Assembly (NCBI GenBank): GCA_040183005.1
Contig: JAMPIW010000002.1
Span: 310,001 to 374,000, forward strand
Reading direction: 5' to 3'
DNA: 64,000 nt
DNA from: Gammaproteobacteria bacterium
GTDB taxonomy: Bacteria; Pseudomonadota; Gammaproteobacteria; Ga0077554; Ga007554
The position numbers and the translations under genes are program-made. The notes beneath the pieces were generated by a model. It was not told where the DNA came from. It was given only the letters and a program-made list of their open reading frames with translations, and made no database searches. Below are positions 30,141 through 39,781 of this stretch, in pieces. Position 1 is the first letter of the stretch. Each line of letters opens with the position of its first letter.

Positions 30141-31502
30141 TTACGCCTTCACCGCCGAAAATTCACGTAGTGCGTCATTATCCAAAATATGCGGATCAAC
30201 CTTGAGGTAGGCGACGCCGTCTTCGGCAATGACCGTAACTTCGGCCACCCCTTTGACTTGCGCCATGCGCGCGGCCAGTTCGCGCGCCTGCCCCTCGTCG
30301 ACCATGCCGACATTCACCATATGATTGCTCAGGTAACGTGGCGATCTCATGGTTGCCGCCAGCCCCGCCCAGGCCGCCGCGATAATGGCGCACAGCAAAA
30401 ATACGCTTCCCAGGCCGAAGGCGCCGTATAACCAGCCGCCCAAAGTACCGCCGCAAAAGGCCCCCAAAAACTGGGTGGTGGAGTAGACGCCCATCGCCGT
30501 GCCCTTTTTATGAGAAGGCGCGGTCTTTGCGATCAGTGAGGGCAGCGTGGCTTCCAGCACATTAAACGCCATAAAAAACAGCACCAGCAACAACGAGATG
30601 CCTACCAGCGAATCATGGGCGAAGGTCAGTCCGGCTTGACTCAGCGCTACCGCTATGACCGATCCTACGAACACCTGTTTCATGCGGCGGTGCTTTTCGG
30701 CCTGGATAATGAGCGGCACCATCGCCACCATCGAAATCAGTTGCACGCCCAGATAAACCATCCAGTGCTGACCGGCATCAAGCCCGGCATGGTCACGCAG
30801 TGCCACCGGCACCACCACAAAGCTCGCCATCAAAATCATGTGCAGCGCGAAGATGCCGAAATTCAGGCGCAGCAACTCTTTATCCGCAAGAATATCCTTG
30901 AATTGCGCCGGGACGGCCTCGGCATCGCGATGGAATGTGCTGTGCTCCGGTTGCGGCACGCCGAAATGCAACACGGCGATGCCGCTCAGCGCCAGCACGG
31001 CGGTGAGCCAGAAAATGCCGGGCACGCCGATCCAGCCGTTGAGGACAGGCCCGATGACGAATGACAGGGAGAATGACAGGCCGATGGTCATGCCGATCAC
31101 GGCCATGATTTTGAGGCGGTGTTCCTCGCGGGTGAGATCGGCGGCCAGCGCCATGACGGCGGCGGCGATGGCCCCGCCACCCTGCAAGGCACGGCCAATG
31201 ATGACGCCAGTGATTGAGTCGGCCAGCGCGGCCACCACGCTGCCGATGGCGAAGATCACCAAGCCGAATGCGATGATGGGCTTGCGCCCGAAACGGTCGG
31301 ACAGCATGCCGAAGGGGATCTGGAAAACGGCATTGGCGAGACCGTAAATCCCAATCGCCAGGCCGATCAGCATGGGCGTGGCGCCACTCAGATGATCGTG
31401 CGCGTAGAGCGAAAACACTGGCAGGATCATGAACAATCCCATCATGCGTAGCGCATAGATACTGGAAAGCGAAAACGCGGCCTTGCGTTCCCCCGGATTC
31501 AT
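30141..31502 (-). CDS. MFS transporter with a C-terminal soluble domain
   Basis: Twelve-helix major facilitator drug/sugar-efflux-type transporter. 453 aa from the ATG at 31502 ([20 protein letters not shown]); the open frame reaches 31652, but that part lies in the uvrA promoter region. MFS signature [13 protein letters not shown] after helix 2; [20 protein letters not shown] in helix 5. After the last helix (about residue 390) a soluble stretch follows: [37 protein letters not shown]. It resembles a small alpha-beta regulatory fold. The substrate is unknown. It lies between ssb and uvrA. Confidence 0.9.
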   Translation of the reverse strand: MNPGERKAAFSLSSIYALRMMGLFMILPVFSLYAHDHLSGATPMLIGLAIGIYGLANAVFQIPFGMLSDRFGRKPIIAFGLVIFAIGSVVAALADSITGVIIGRALQGGGAIAAAVMALAADLTREEHRLKIMAVIGMTIGLSFSLSFVIGPVLNGWIGVPGIFWLTAVLALSGIAVLHFGVPQPEHSTFHRDAEAVPAQFKDILADKELLRLNFGIFALHMILMASFVVVPVALRDHAGLDAGQHWMVYLGVQLISMVAMVPLIIQAEKHRRMKQVFVGSVIAVALSQAGLTFAHDSLVGISLLLVLFFMAFNVLEATLPSLIAKTAPSHKKGTAMGVYSTTQFLGAFCGGTLGGWLYGAFGLGSVFLLCAIIAAAWAGLAATMRSPRYLSNHMVNVGMVDEGQARELAARMAQVKGVAEVTVIAEDGVAYLKVDPHILDNDALREFSAVKA

Positions 31503-31616
31503 GCCCTGTTGATTTGCGTGTTGTTTTGTTCGTCGAACCACGGTGTGCTCTGCTCTTTGCCTGATGAGGGTAAAAGGGCGTATACTAGCAGACCTAGTCA
31601 GGTAGTAGGTAGTCGC

Positions 31617-34457
31617 ATGGAAACCATCCGCATCCGCGGCGCCCGTACTCATAATTTACAAAATATTGACCTTGACCTGCCACGCGGCAAGCTGATCGTG
31701 ATCACCGGCCTGTCCGGCTCCGGCAAGTCATCACTGGCCTTCGACACCATCTATGCCGAGGGACAGCGGCGTTACGTGGAGTCGCTGTCGAGCTATGCGC
31801 GCCAGTTTCTGGCGATCATGGAAAAGCCGGACGTGGACCACATCGAGGGCCTATCGCCCGCGATCTCCATCGAGCAGAAATCCACCTCGCACAACCCGCG
31901 TTCCACGGTCGGTACCGTTACCGAAATCTACGATTACCTGCGCCTGCTGTATGCCCGCGCCGGTGAGCCGCGCTGCCCGGAACACGGTGTGGTGCTCGAT
32001 GCCCAGACCGTCAGCCAGATGGTCGATCATGTGCTGGCGCTGCCCGCCGAAACGCGGCTGATGCTGCTCGCGCCGGTGGTGGAGGGGCGTAAGGGCGAGT
32101 ACACCGAGGTGCTGGAGGAGCTGCGTGCGCAAGGTTACGTGCGGGCACGCATCGACGGCACAGTGGTGGAGCTGGATCAGGCGCCCAAGCTCGATCTGCG
32201 CAAAAAACACACCATCGAGGTGGTGGTGGACCGTTTCAAGGTGCGCCCTGAGGTGCAGCAGCGCCTGGCGGAATCGTTCGAGACGGCGTTGCGCCTGGCC
32301 GACGGTCTGGCACGCGTGGCGTTCATGGACGATCCCGAGCACGATGACGTGGTGTTTTCCGCCAAATTCGCCTGTCCACAATGTGGCTACAGCATCACCG
32401 AGCTGGAGCCACGCCTGTTCTCGTTCAATAACCCGGCGGGGGCCTGCCCTGGATGTGATGGTTTAGGGATCAAGCAGTTCTTCGACCCGGCACGCGTAGT
32501 ATCCAATCCCGAACTGAGCCTGGCGGGCGGGGCGGTGCGCGGCTGGGATCGCCGCAATGCCTACTACTTTCAGATGATCGGCGCGCTGGCCGGGCATTAC
32601 GGATTCGATGTCGAGACTCCCTTCCAGGAGCTGCCGCAACGCGTGCGCGACATCATTCTGTTCGGCAGCGGCAAGGAAGAAATCGAATTTGATTATTACA
32701 ACGATCGCGGCGTACCCGCCCGGCGCGCCCACCCGTTTGAAGGTGTCATCCCCAACATGACACGCCGCCACCGCGAGACCGAATCCGGCGCGGTGCGCGA
32801 GGAGCTATCCAAATACCTGAGCACCCAGCCCTGCCCCGACTGCCAGGGCGCCCGGCTGCGGCGTGAGGCACGTAATGTGTTTGTGGGTGGCAAAACCCTG
32901 CCCGAAACGGTCGCCATGCCGGTAGGACGGGCACGGGAGTTTTTCGGCGGGCTGATACTGCCCGGCTGGCGCGGTGAAATCGCCGCCAAGATCGTCAAGG
33001 AAGTCGGCCAGCGGCTGGATTTTCTGGTCAACGTCGGGCTGGACTACCTGACGCTGAACCGCAGCGCCGATAGCCTGTCGGGCGGTGAGGCACAGCGCAT
33101 CCGGCTCGCCAGCCAGATCGGCGCGGGGCTGGTGGGCGTGATGTATGTGCTGGACGAGCCATCCATCGGCCTGCACCAGCGCGACAACGAGCGCTTGCTG
33201 CACACCTTGGTCTATCTGCGTGACCTGGGCAATACCGTGATCGTGGTCGAGCACGACGAGGACGCCATCCGCCTCGCCGATTACGTGGTCGACATCGGCC
33301 CCGGCGCGGGCGTACACGGCGGCAAGATCGTGGCGCAAGGCACGCCGCAAGAGATCATCGACAATCCTGCCTCGCTCACCGGACAATACCTGTGCGGCCA
33401 CCGCAAGATCGACGTGCCCATCGCACGCATCGCGCCCGACCCGGAGCGCCAACTGCTCATCCGTGGCGCCAGCGGCCACAACTTAAAGGGCGTCAATGTC
33501 GACATCCCGCTGGGACTGATGACCTGCGTCACCGGCGTGTCCGGCTCCGGCAAATCCACCCTGGTCAACGACACCCTCTATCGTCAGGCGGCGCGTGCGC
33601 TGTACGGCAGCACTGAAGAACCCGCACCCTGCGCGGAGATCATCGGCCTGGAGCAGTTCGAGAAGGTGGTGAGCATCGACCAAAGCCCCATCGGGCGCAC
33701 ACCACGCTCCAACCCCGCCACCTACACCGGCCTGTTCACGCCGATCCGCGAACTGTTCTCGGGCACACAGGAGGCACGGGCGCGCGGCTACAATCCGGGC
33801 CGCTTCAGCTTTAACGTCAAGGGCGGACGCTGCGAGGCCTGCCAGGGCGACGGCGTGATCAAGGTGGAGATGCACTTTCTGCCCGACATCTACGTGCCGT
33901 GCGATGTGTGCAAGGGTAAACGCTATAATCGCGAGACGCTGGAAGTGCGCTACAAGGGCAGGAACATCCAGGAGGTGCTGGATATGACTATCGAGGACGC
34001 GTTGAACTTCTTCAGTGCCGTGCCGGTCATCCACCGCAAGCTGCAAACCCTGATGGATGTCGGACTGTCCTACATCAAACTCGGCCAGAACGCCACCACC
34101 CTGTCCGGTGGCGAGGCACAGCGCGTCAAACTGTCACGCGAACTCTCCAAGCGCGAATCCGGCAGCACGCTCTACATCCTCGACGAACCCACTACCGGCC
34201 TGCACTTCCACGACATCAAGCAACTGCTCGCCGTGCTGCACCAGTTACGCGACCACGGCAACACCATCGTGGTAATCGAACACAACCTCGATGTTATCAA
34301 AACCGCCGACTGGCTCATCGACATGGGACCGGAGGGCGGCGACAAGGGTGGCGAAGTGCTGGTCGTCGGCACACCTGAAGACATCGCCGCGTATCCCGAT
34401 TCGCACACCGGGCGGTTTCTCAGGCCGGTGCTGGAGCGGGAACATCTGGCAGCCTGA
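31617..34457 (+). CDS. uvrA: UvrA, excinuclease ABC subunit A
   Basis: Damage-recognition ATPase of nucleotide excision repair. 946 aa from the ATG at 31617; the open frame extends 36 codons upstream, but [16 protein letters not shown] is the standard UvrA start. Two ABC modules: Walker [17 protein letters not shown] and [16 protein letters not shown], signatures [16 protein letters not shown] and [15 protein letters not shown]. Zinc modules: CPQCGYSI...CPGCDGLG and CEACQGDG...CDVCKGKR. Divergent from the MFS gene. I see no convincing LexA box in 31503-31616. Confidence 0.98.
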   Translation: METIRIRGARTHNLQNIDLDLPRGKLIVITGLSGSGKSSLAFDTIYAEGQRRYVESLSSYARQFLAIMEKPDVDHIEGLSPAISIEQKSTSHNPRSTVGTVTEIYDYLRLLYARAGEPRCPEHGVVLDAQTVSQMVDHVLALPAETRLMLLAPVVEGRKGEYTEVLEELRAQGYVRARIDGTVVELDQAPKLDLRKKHTIEVVVDRFKVRPEVQQRLAESFETALRLADGLARVAFMDDPEHDDVVFSAKFACPQCGYSITELEPRLFSFNNPAGACPGCDGLGIKQFFDPARVVSNPELSLAGGAVRGWDRRNAYYFQMIGALAGHYGFDVETPFQELPQRVRDIILFGSGKEEIEFDYYNDRGVPARRAHPFEGVIPNMTRRHRETESGAVREELSKYLSTQPCPDCQGARLRREARNVFVGGKTLPETVAMPVGRAREFFGGLILPGWRGEIAAKIVKEVGQRLDFLVNVGLDYLTLNRSADSLSGGEAQRIRLASQIGAGLVGVMYVLDEPSIGLHQRDNERLLHTLVYLRDLGNTVIVVEHDEDAIRLADYVVDIGPGAGVHGGKIVAQGTPQEIIDNPASLTGQYLCGHRKIDVPIARIAPDPERQLLIRGASGHNLKGVNVDIPLGLMTCVTGVSGSGKSTLVNDTLYRQAARALYGSTEEPAPCAEIIGLEQFEKVVSIDQSPIGRTPRSNPATYTGLFTPIRELFSGTQEARARGYNPGRFSFNVKGGRCEACQGDGVIKVEMHFLPDIYVPCDVCKGKRYNRETLEVRYKGRNIQEVLDMTIEDALNFFSAVPVIHRKLQTLMDVGLSYIKLGQNATTLSGGEAQRVKLSRELSKRESGSTLYILDEPTTGLHFHDIKQLLAVLHQLRDHGNTIVVIEHNLDVIKTADWLIDMGPEGGDKGGEVLVVGTPEDIAAYPDSHTGRFLRPVLEREHLAA

Positions 34458-34497
34458 CGGGCTTAGCCCGAATGTTTCATAAATTCGGGTTAGGTCA

Positions 34498-34609
34498 CAA
34501 TACTGTTCACTTAAGAAAAATTCCGTTCGCCCTGAGCTTGTCGAAGGGCCTTGGGTGAGTGGCTGGTGGTTCGACAAGCTCACCACGAACGGTTAAGTGA
34601 ACAGTATTG
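34498..34609. mobile_element. 112-bp MITE-like element with 17-bp perfect terminal repeats
   Basis: The ends CAATACTGTTCACTTAA and TTAAGTGAACAGTATTG are exact reverse complements. GGTTAGGTCA flanks both sides as a 10-bp direct repeat (34488-34497 and 34610-34619), which fits a target duplication. Inside lies a second palindrome: CCGTTCGCCCTGAGCTTGTC with CGAAGGG, against GGTTCGACAAGCTC with ACCACGAACGG. It has no coding capacity. The termini do not match either IS in this window, so any mobilising transposase is elsewhere. Confidence 0.8.
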
Positions 34610-34738
34610 GGTTAGGTCAGGACTGCCCCGTATTATTGGTGTCGGTGTAAATCTCCACGTCCATGAACATCTTCTTGGAGATGGCGCCCTGGACTTCGCC
34701 TACAAGCCATTAAAAAAGGATCTGAGCGACGCGACTGA

Positions 34739-37447
34739 TTACCCTTTGAGCTTGTTGGCAATTTGCTGGCTGACATTCCGCCCCTGCACATCTTCCTCCA
34801 CCGCCATCAGGAACAGGAAGCGCCCGCCGTTGGATTGCTCCCACTGGTGGCCCACCTGCATTTTCTCTCGCGAGTCGTCGTTGGTTTTATAGGGCTCGCC
34901 CTTGTATTCGACCATCAACACCCGGCCATCGGTCAATTCACAAACGAAATCCGGATAGAAGTAATCCGTCGAAGTTGGCAACCAGAAAGAGAAACGATCC
35001 TCCCTTTCCACGTTTCGCACCCAATGCTTTATTTGCGGGTTCAGGTCGATGGCTTGGGCGCACAAGAATTCCTCAGCGAGCTGGCCGTCAGCACGCTTCT
35101 CGCGCAAGCCGTGGATCACTGGATAATAGTGATGCTGGAAACGGTAGCGCCCGGAATAGAACGGCGGTCGTGCCGGGTAATGATTGGGGTGAAAAGTGAA
35201 GGCATAACGAAAGCTCTCTTCCAGCCGTGGGGCGGCAAAAAAGCCCGGCAGCGACTTCTGAAAACCCGCCTTGACCGCAGCTTGCCTGCGCCGGTCAATC
35301 TCCCGCCGCACGGCCTCCGCCAGCGGATACTTGGCGCGCACCAGCGCCGTAAGTGTGAGACTCCGGTCGGCAATCAGGTGGCGAACCAGTGCCAACAACC
35401 ACTTGATGAGCACGGCCTGACCCACATCAATCTGGCGGCATTCCCGATCCAGCCAGCGCACCAGATCGTTTTCGCTGGCATGGGCGGCAATTTCGTTGAG
35501 GTGAAGCTGGCCGCTGTCCGTGGCCTGATAGACCACCTTGCCGCCCTCCACATCAATTTCGAAAGCCGCGCCGCTCTCGCGGATGGTAAAACCGGCCAGG
35601 TTCATCGGCTCCGCGAATAGATCAAAATCGCCTAATTCAGAAAGCAACCTTTTTTCCACCGGCTGCACTTCGCCATCCCAATCGAGGCACAGTTGCGGCA
35701 GGGGAGCGAAGCGCTCACCCCGCGCCGATGGCGCCAGCAGTGCCGCCTGCCGGGTACGCTCGCGCTCTATAGCCTCTTTCACCGCCTCTTGCTGTTTCGC
35801 GCCCTTGCAGGTCGTGAGCAGGAAATCTTCCACTGCCTCGGACAATTCTCCACGCACGATGGCCGTTGCGCCGTTCGTGGTGGGGCGTATCTCAATACAC
35901 TCCTTGAGCGCCTCGGGAATTGGTTGTGTCGGTGTTACTGGCAGTGAAATCACTGCTTCCGCCGGGCGAGGTTGGTGGTGGCCGCTGCCATCCAGCAAAG
36001 GCAATATGCTCTGCGCCGGGGCAATTGCCAGCGCGGCCTCATACGCCTCAAAGCCCATGTTGTTCACCAGTCGGTCGGCCAGTTGATCCGCCACCCGCGC
36101 GGTCACGCTAGAAACCATGTGAGCATAGGCCTTGCTCAGTTCCGGTTGATTACGCGGGCGGGCATAGGGCATACGCAGCACTCGTCCGAGAATCTGCTCC
36201 ACGTCCTTGGAGCTTTTCATGTCCTGTAAGCCGCACAGCACATAGGCAAAGGGGCAGTCCCAGCCTTCCTTGAGTGCTTCCACGGTGATGACGTAGCGGA
36301 TTGAGCAGGCCGGATCAGCTATCACGATACCGTCCAATTCCTTCTGGTCGCCGGTGGCCACGGCAATTTGCTTGCGGTCGAGTTTTTCGCCATCAGCACT
36401 CGTCAGGTGCACCAGCAGTTTTTCGACCGTAGCCTCACCGTTCTTCGGCTCGGCCTGAAACAACAGCACCGGGCGGATGAAGTCTGGCTCCCTGGCCGCC
36501 AGCGTTTCCAGTCGGTCACGGGTCAGAATGGCGTCGCGCACCGCATCTTTCCAGCCGGTCGGGTGCTCCATCAGCACGATAGGCAGCTTGATCATGTCTT
36601 CCCGCGCCAGCGCCTGCGCGCCAACGTGAAACAGCACATTGCTACCGCTTACCGGCGTGGCGGTCATTTCAATCAAACAGGCCGGGTGCAAGTTTCTAAG
36701 AGTGCGGAAGGCCAGATCGGTGCGGTTGTTGTGCGCCTCGTCCACCACCACTATCGGCTGATGGAGCGTCAGCCAGTTAGCCAGCGATGCCTTGATCTTG
36801 CCGATGTCGGCGGCAGTCAGATAAGGCTGGGCGGCAATATCCGCTTCCGTCACCTTGTCCAGCCGCGCTTCCTGTTGTGGCGTCAGTGCCTGAAAGTGGG
36901 GCGCAAGGCTTTCATCGAAGGAATAGACATTGCGCTTGGTTTTGTCGGTAATGGCAAAGGATTGAATCGTCGCCACCACGATAATGGCGGAACCGCTCAC
37001 ACTATTCTGGCCCACCTCATGCCGCCCCACTGTGGCCAGCTCATCCAGTGCGCAAACGCGGACTCTTTCGCCGAAATACTCCGTCAGCGCCTCGCGGCAA
37101 GGGTGGCGCGGTGTCGAGAGCGAGGCCAGGGTCTGGGAGCGGATGGCATCGGAAGGCACCAGCCACAAAACCACCGGCGCGTCGGTATCACAGTAACTTT
37201 TGCCTACCCGCGCCACCGCATGGGCAGCGAGAAAAGTCTTGCCGCCACCGGTGGGGATACGCACGCACACTGCAGGTACCTCGCCCAGCGCATTGGCGTC
37301 ATAATCGGCCTGCCAGGCTTGACCATTCTTTTCCTGCACCGGCGCACAATCCTGCCAGGCAGCTTCCAGCCCGGCCATGCGCAGCTTGCGAAAGAACGCA
37401 TCCAGCGTCACCAGCGCCTTGTCCTGATAATCCTTGAGCTTGAACAT
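34739..37447 (-). CDS. res: Type III restriction enzyme, Res subunit
   Basis: ATP-dependent helicase-nuclease that acts with Mod to cut DNA near pairs of unmethylated sites. 902 aa. SF2 helicase motifs: Walker A IPTGGGKTFLAAHA near residue 65, DEAH in IVVVDEAHNN, MTATPVSGSN, and QILGRVLRMPYARPR. The C-terminal PD-(D/E)xK nuclease is seen in YPDFVCELTDGRVLMVEYKGE (PD and E-x-K; shown over 21 residues as PDFVCELTDGRVL plus MVEYKGE). It is the last gene of a minus-strand operon that starts near 41034, separated from mod by three small genes. Motifs look intact, so it is probably functional. Confidence 0.93.
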   Translation of the reverse strand: MFKLKDYQDKALVTLDAFFRKLRMAGLEAAWQDCAPVQEKNGQAWQADYDANALGEVPAVCVRIPTGGGKTFLAAHAVARVGKSYCDTDAPVVLWLVPSDAIRSQTLASLSTPRHPCREALTEYFGERVRVCALDELATVGRHEVGQNSVSGSAIIVVATIQSFAITDKTKRNVYSFDESLAPHFQALTPQQEARLDKVTEADIAAQPYLTAADIGKIKASLANWLTLHQPIVVVDEAHNNRTDLAFRTLRNLHPACLIEMTATPVSGSNVLFHVGAQALAREDMIKLPIVLMEHPTGWKDAVRDAILTRDRLETLAAREPDFIRPVLLFQAEPKNGEATVEKLLVHLTSADGEKLDRKQIAVATGDQKELDGIVIADPACSIRYVITVEALKEGWDCPFAYVLCGLQDMKSSKDVEQILGRVLRMPYARPRNQPELSKAYAHMVSSVTARVADQLADRLVNNMGFEAYEAALAIAPAQSILPLLDGSGHHQPRPAEAVISLPVTPTQPIPEALKECIEIRPTTNGATAIVRGELSEAVEDFLLTTCKGAKQQEAVKEAIERERTRQAALLAPSARGERFAPLPQLCLDWDGEVQPVEKRLLSELGDFDLFAEPMNLAGFTIRESGAAFEIDVEGGKVVYQATDSGQLHLNEIAAHASENDLVRWLDRECRQIDVGQAVLIKWLLALVRHLIADRSLTLTALVRAKYPLAEAVRREIDRRRQAAVKAGFQKSLPGFFAAPRLEESFRYAFTFHPNHYPARPPFYSGRYRFQHHYYPVIHGLREKRADGQLAEEFLCAQAIDLNPQIKHWVRNVEREDRFSFWLPTSTDYFYPDFVCELTDGRVLMVEYKGEPYKTNDDSREKMQVGHQWEQSNGGRFLFLMAVEEDVQGRNVSQQIANKLKG

Positions 37448-37450
37448 GGG

Positions 37451-37633
37451 TTAATCAGCGCTTTGCTTATCGGCAGGCTCTGGCCGCACTGTAGCCGCGA
37501 CCTTATCGGCTACAATAAGCCGGGTCCCCGTTTGCTCGGCCAAGCGGCGGGCCTGCGCCGCCGCGCGCTTCATGGCTTCCTGCGACTTCAGCAAATCAGG
37601 AAAGCGCAGAATGAGTTCGGGAGGAATGGTCAT
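37451..37633 (-). CDS. Small charged protein of the restriction operon, unknown
   Basis: 60 aa. It begins MTIPPELILRFPDLLKSQEA, then an Ala/Arg-rich helix (MKRAAAQARRLAEQTGTRLI) and a charged tail. The start overlaps the toxin stop by 4 bp (ATGA) and the stop lies 3 bp before res, so it is translationally coupled on both sides. I recognise no family. It may be an accessory to the toxin pair or to Res; its reality rests on the tight spacing. Confidence 0.6.
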   Translation of the reverse strand: MTIPPELILRFPDLLKSQEAMKRAAAQARRLAEQTGTRLIVADKVAATVRPEPADKQSAD

Positions 37634-37980
37634 GGTTTGACTCCCGTGTCCAGCAGTACGCTTAATGCATGCCTGACCTCACTCTCGTCGGCACTATCCA
37701 GCCGCCCCAACACGCCCCGCACCAGGCTATGATCCAACGTAAAAAGTTTGAAGCGCACCTTTGACGGTGTGCTCAGCCCCGCTGCTTGCAGGTTATGCAA
37801 GACACAGTCAAGCGGCCAAGGTGGATTAGCCTCGGAAGTAATCATCGCCATCACCGAGTGGCCAATGGGTGTATTGAAAGCCGTTTCATCCGAAAGAATC
37901 AACGCCGGTCGGTTTTTCGTCGCATTGCGGTCGGAAAACGGGAATGGCACACGAACCACATCAAAAGCCCTATAGGTCAC
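37630..37980 (-). CDS. PemK/MazF-like toxin
   Basis: 116 aa from the GTG at 37980, which has GAGG nine bases upstream. An ATG at 37995 is possible but would overlap the antitoxin more and lacks a good binding site. Family pattern: FDVVRVPFPFSDRNATKNRPALIL (seen as VVRVPFPFSD and KNRPALILSD), then HSVMAMITSEANPPWPLDC and VRFKLFTLDHSLV. MazF-type endoribonuclease activity is likely. It overlaps the antitoxin by 11 bp and sits between mod and res, an uncommon place for a toxin-antitoxin pair. Confidence 0.85.
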   Translation of the reverse strand: MTYRAFDVVRVPFPFSDRNATKNRPALILSDETAFNTPIGHSVMAMITSEANPPWPLDCVLHNLQAAGLSTPSKVRFKLFTLDHSLVRGVLGRLDSADESEVRHALSVLLDTGVKP

Positions 37981-38179
37981 GATAAGCCACCTCATCAGCC
38001 TGCTCAGCCCATTCGGTCAAGGAGGCCGCCACTCCAAGGAGATAATCATTATCTTCCTGCAACTCGCGGCGCTTTTTTCTGGCAGCGACAAACTCAACAA
38101 AATCAAGAACCTCAAGCAAGCGCACATCGTCCATTTGATGCAAACGTTCAAGGATCTGGTTTTCCAGCAGGGTATTCAT
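37970..38179 (-). CDS. Antitoxin of the PemK-like pair (DUF2281-like)
   Basis: 69 aa from the ATG at 38179, which follows AGGAGG directly; a start at 38197 would place this binding site inside the gene. Sequence: LLENQILERLHQMDDVRLLE, VLDFVEFVAARKKRRELQ, and a C-terminal acidic stretch. The VLDFVEF helix is typical of DUF2281-like antitoxins found with PemK/MazF-like toxins. It lies 21 bp before the mod stop in gene order, cotranscribed with the R-M genes. Confidence 0.8.
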   Translation of the reverse strand: MNTLLENQILERLHQMDDVRLLEVLDFVEFVAARKKRRELQEDNDYLLGVAASLTEWAEQADEVAYRDL

Positions 38180-38200
38180 GGGTTTCCTCCTGTTCAAAGA

Positions 38201-39775
38201 TTAGCGCGCCTTGATGTCGTAGGGAATCTGCTTGAAGGTAATGCCCGCCTCGCGCAAGCGCGTCTCACCCAATCGGGTGGTTTCGCCGTAGATCACGCGT
38301 GGACCATCATGGGGGAACTGTTCTTCAAGGTGCGCCAGCACAGTGGAAGTCAGTACGTTTCCGCCCTGCGGTCGCCGGTCACCCAGGATGCCGTTATAGA
38401 GTAGATAATAGGCCGTGCCGTTATGGATGCCGAGCAAGGGTGTTGGCATTGGCATTAGCGCACCCTCTCCCCCTGCGGGGGGAGAGGGCTGGGGTGAGGG
38501 GGGCAATCCCCACGGCTCCCCAGTCTCGAAATGCCAGAGAAAGGCGGCCAGCGCCTTGAATCGCACGGCGGGGTGAATGCCGCCATCGGCATCGAACACC
38601 GGCTCGCCCAGGGTGTGAAAGCGGAAACCGCCGCCGCCCTGCCAGCCGATGGTTTTTGAAATGCCGCCCTGCTCGCCATCAATCACTTTTTGCAGTCGTG
38701 GCAGGCAATGGGTGACGGCGTGCTCTCCCATCTCGATGCCGATCCAGCGGCGGCCCATTTTATGGGCTACGGCAGCGGTCGTGCCGCTGCCAAGGAAGCT
38801 GTCTAGCACGAGATCGCCGGGGGTCGAGGCAATGTGGAGGATGCGTTGCAAAAGAAGTTCCGGCTTGGGGGTGCCAAAAGCGTTTGAGAACAATGCTTTC
38901 TGCTCTGTCATTGAGATCTGTGTACTGCCAGCATCCGATGCCGTCCAGACACTTCTTGGAACCACGGGTTCTGCATTGGTAAGGAACATTTTCATCCGAG
39001 GAGCTTTTGAGTCGCCGTTCTTTCCCCAATATAGCAGTCCCTGTTCCTCATTCTTGCGGTGCGTTTCTTCGCCGTAACGCCATGTAAGGGTTTTTGGAGG
39101 AAAAACCAGTTCGTTTGTATTTGGATTTCGGATGCCGTAGTACAGATTCGGTCGTTCTGCTCGCGTTTTGTTGCCGGTATATGTTACGGAGTTCCAGTCC
39201 CCACGCGTGTCGTTATCCGGGTTTTTGTAGTACGAGTTTTGCAACTCAGTGCGCTCAAGGCGGTTTAACGACCACGTATTTTTTTTCTTTGCGAAAACTA
39301 TTACGTTGTCGTGGTCGCTGCTGAAATGAGTGGCATCGTTGGCAGGAGAAACTCGTTTCTGCCAAACCACATTCGTCACAAAATTCGACCGCCCGAATAC
39401 TTCATCCATCAACACCTTCAGGTAATGCCCCTCGTTGTCGTCTATGGTCACCCAGATGCTGCCGTCCTCGGCCAGCAGTTCGCGCAGCAGCACCAGGCGG
39501 GGATACATGGTGGAAAGCCATTGCGAGTGCTCCAGCTTGTCGTCGTAATGCTCGAAGGCGGATTGGGTGTTGTACGGCGGGTCGATGAAGATGCACTTCA
39601 CCTGCCCCCGGTAGAAAGGCAGCAGCGCTTTCAGCGCCTTGAGGTTGTCGCCCTGAATCAGCAGATTTTCCGCGCTGGTATCACCATGCGCGGATTCAAA
39701 TTGCAGCAGGTGGTAAGGCACATCGGCGGCACTGCTCACCGCCTGGGCCTTATTCACCCAATCGAGAAACGGCAT
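38201..39775 (-). CDS. mod: Type III DNA methyltransferase, Mod subunit
   Basis: Adenine-N6 methyltransferase that gives the R-M system its sequence specificity. 524 aa. The catalytic motif IV DPPYNTQS is at about residue 65, followed by the target-recognition region (about 130-290) and then SAM motif I DSFLGSGTTAAVAHKMGR near residue 325, the beta-class order. A run PPSPQPSPPAGGEG at about residues 427-440 is encoded by a palindromic repeat inserted in frame (38459-38502) and is unlikely to be native. First R-M gene after the DUF1828 module, 6 bp from it. Confidence 0.93.
   Translation of the reverse strand: MPFLDWVNKAQAVSSAADVPYHLLQFESAHGDTSAENLLIQGDNLKALKALLPFYRGQVKCIFIDPPYNTQSAFEHYDDKLEHSQWLSTMYPRLVLLRELLAEDGSIWVTIDDNEGHYLKVLMDEVFGRSNFVTNVVWQKRVSPANDATHFSSDHDNVIVFAKKKNTWSLNRLERTELQNSYYKNPDNDTRGDWNSVTYTGNKTRAERPNLYYGIRNPNTNELVFPPKTLTWRYGEETHRKNEEQGLLYWGKNGDSKAPRMKMFLTNAEPVVPRSVWTASDAGSTQISMTEQKALFSNAFGTPKPELLLQRILHIASTPGDLVLDSFLGSGTTAAVAHKMGRRWIGIEMGEHAVTHCLPRLQKVIDGEQGGISKTIGWQGGGGFRFHTLGEPVFDADGGIHPAVRFKALAAFLWHFETGEPWGLPPSPQPSPPAGGEGALMPMPTPLLGIHNGTAYYLLYNGILGDRRPQGGNVLTSTVLAHLEEQFPHDGPRVIYGETTRLGETRLREAGITFKQIPYDIKAR
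38459..38502. repeat. Palindromic repeat inside the mod coding sequence
   Basis: CCCTCTCCCCCTGCGGGGGG with AGAGGGCTGGGGTGAGGGG: a GC-rich hairpin of the CCCTCTCCC...GGGAGAGGG family that is common between genes. Here it lies in frame within mod and encodes a Pro/Ser/Gly-rich insert. Confidence 0.75.
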
Positions 39776-39781
39776 CGGTAT

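Noticed and set aside
31503-31616. A LexA (SOS) box before uvrA, as in E. coli.
   Set aside because: No CTG-N10-CAG site with adequate flanks was found in the gap.
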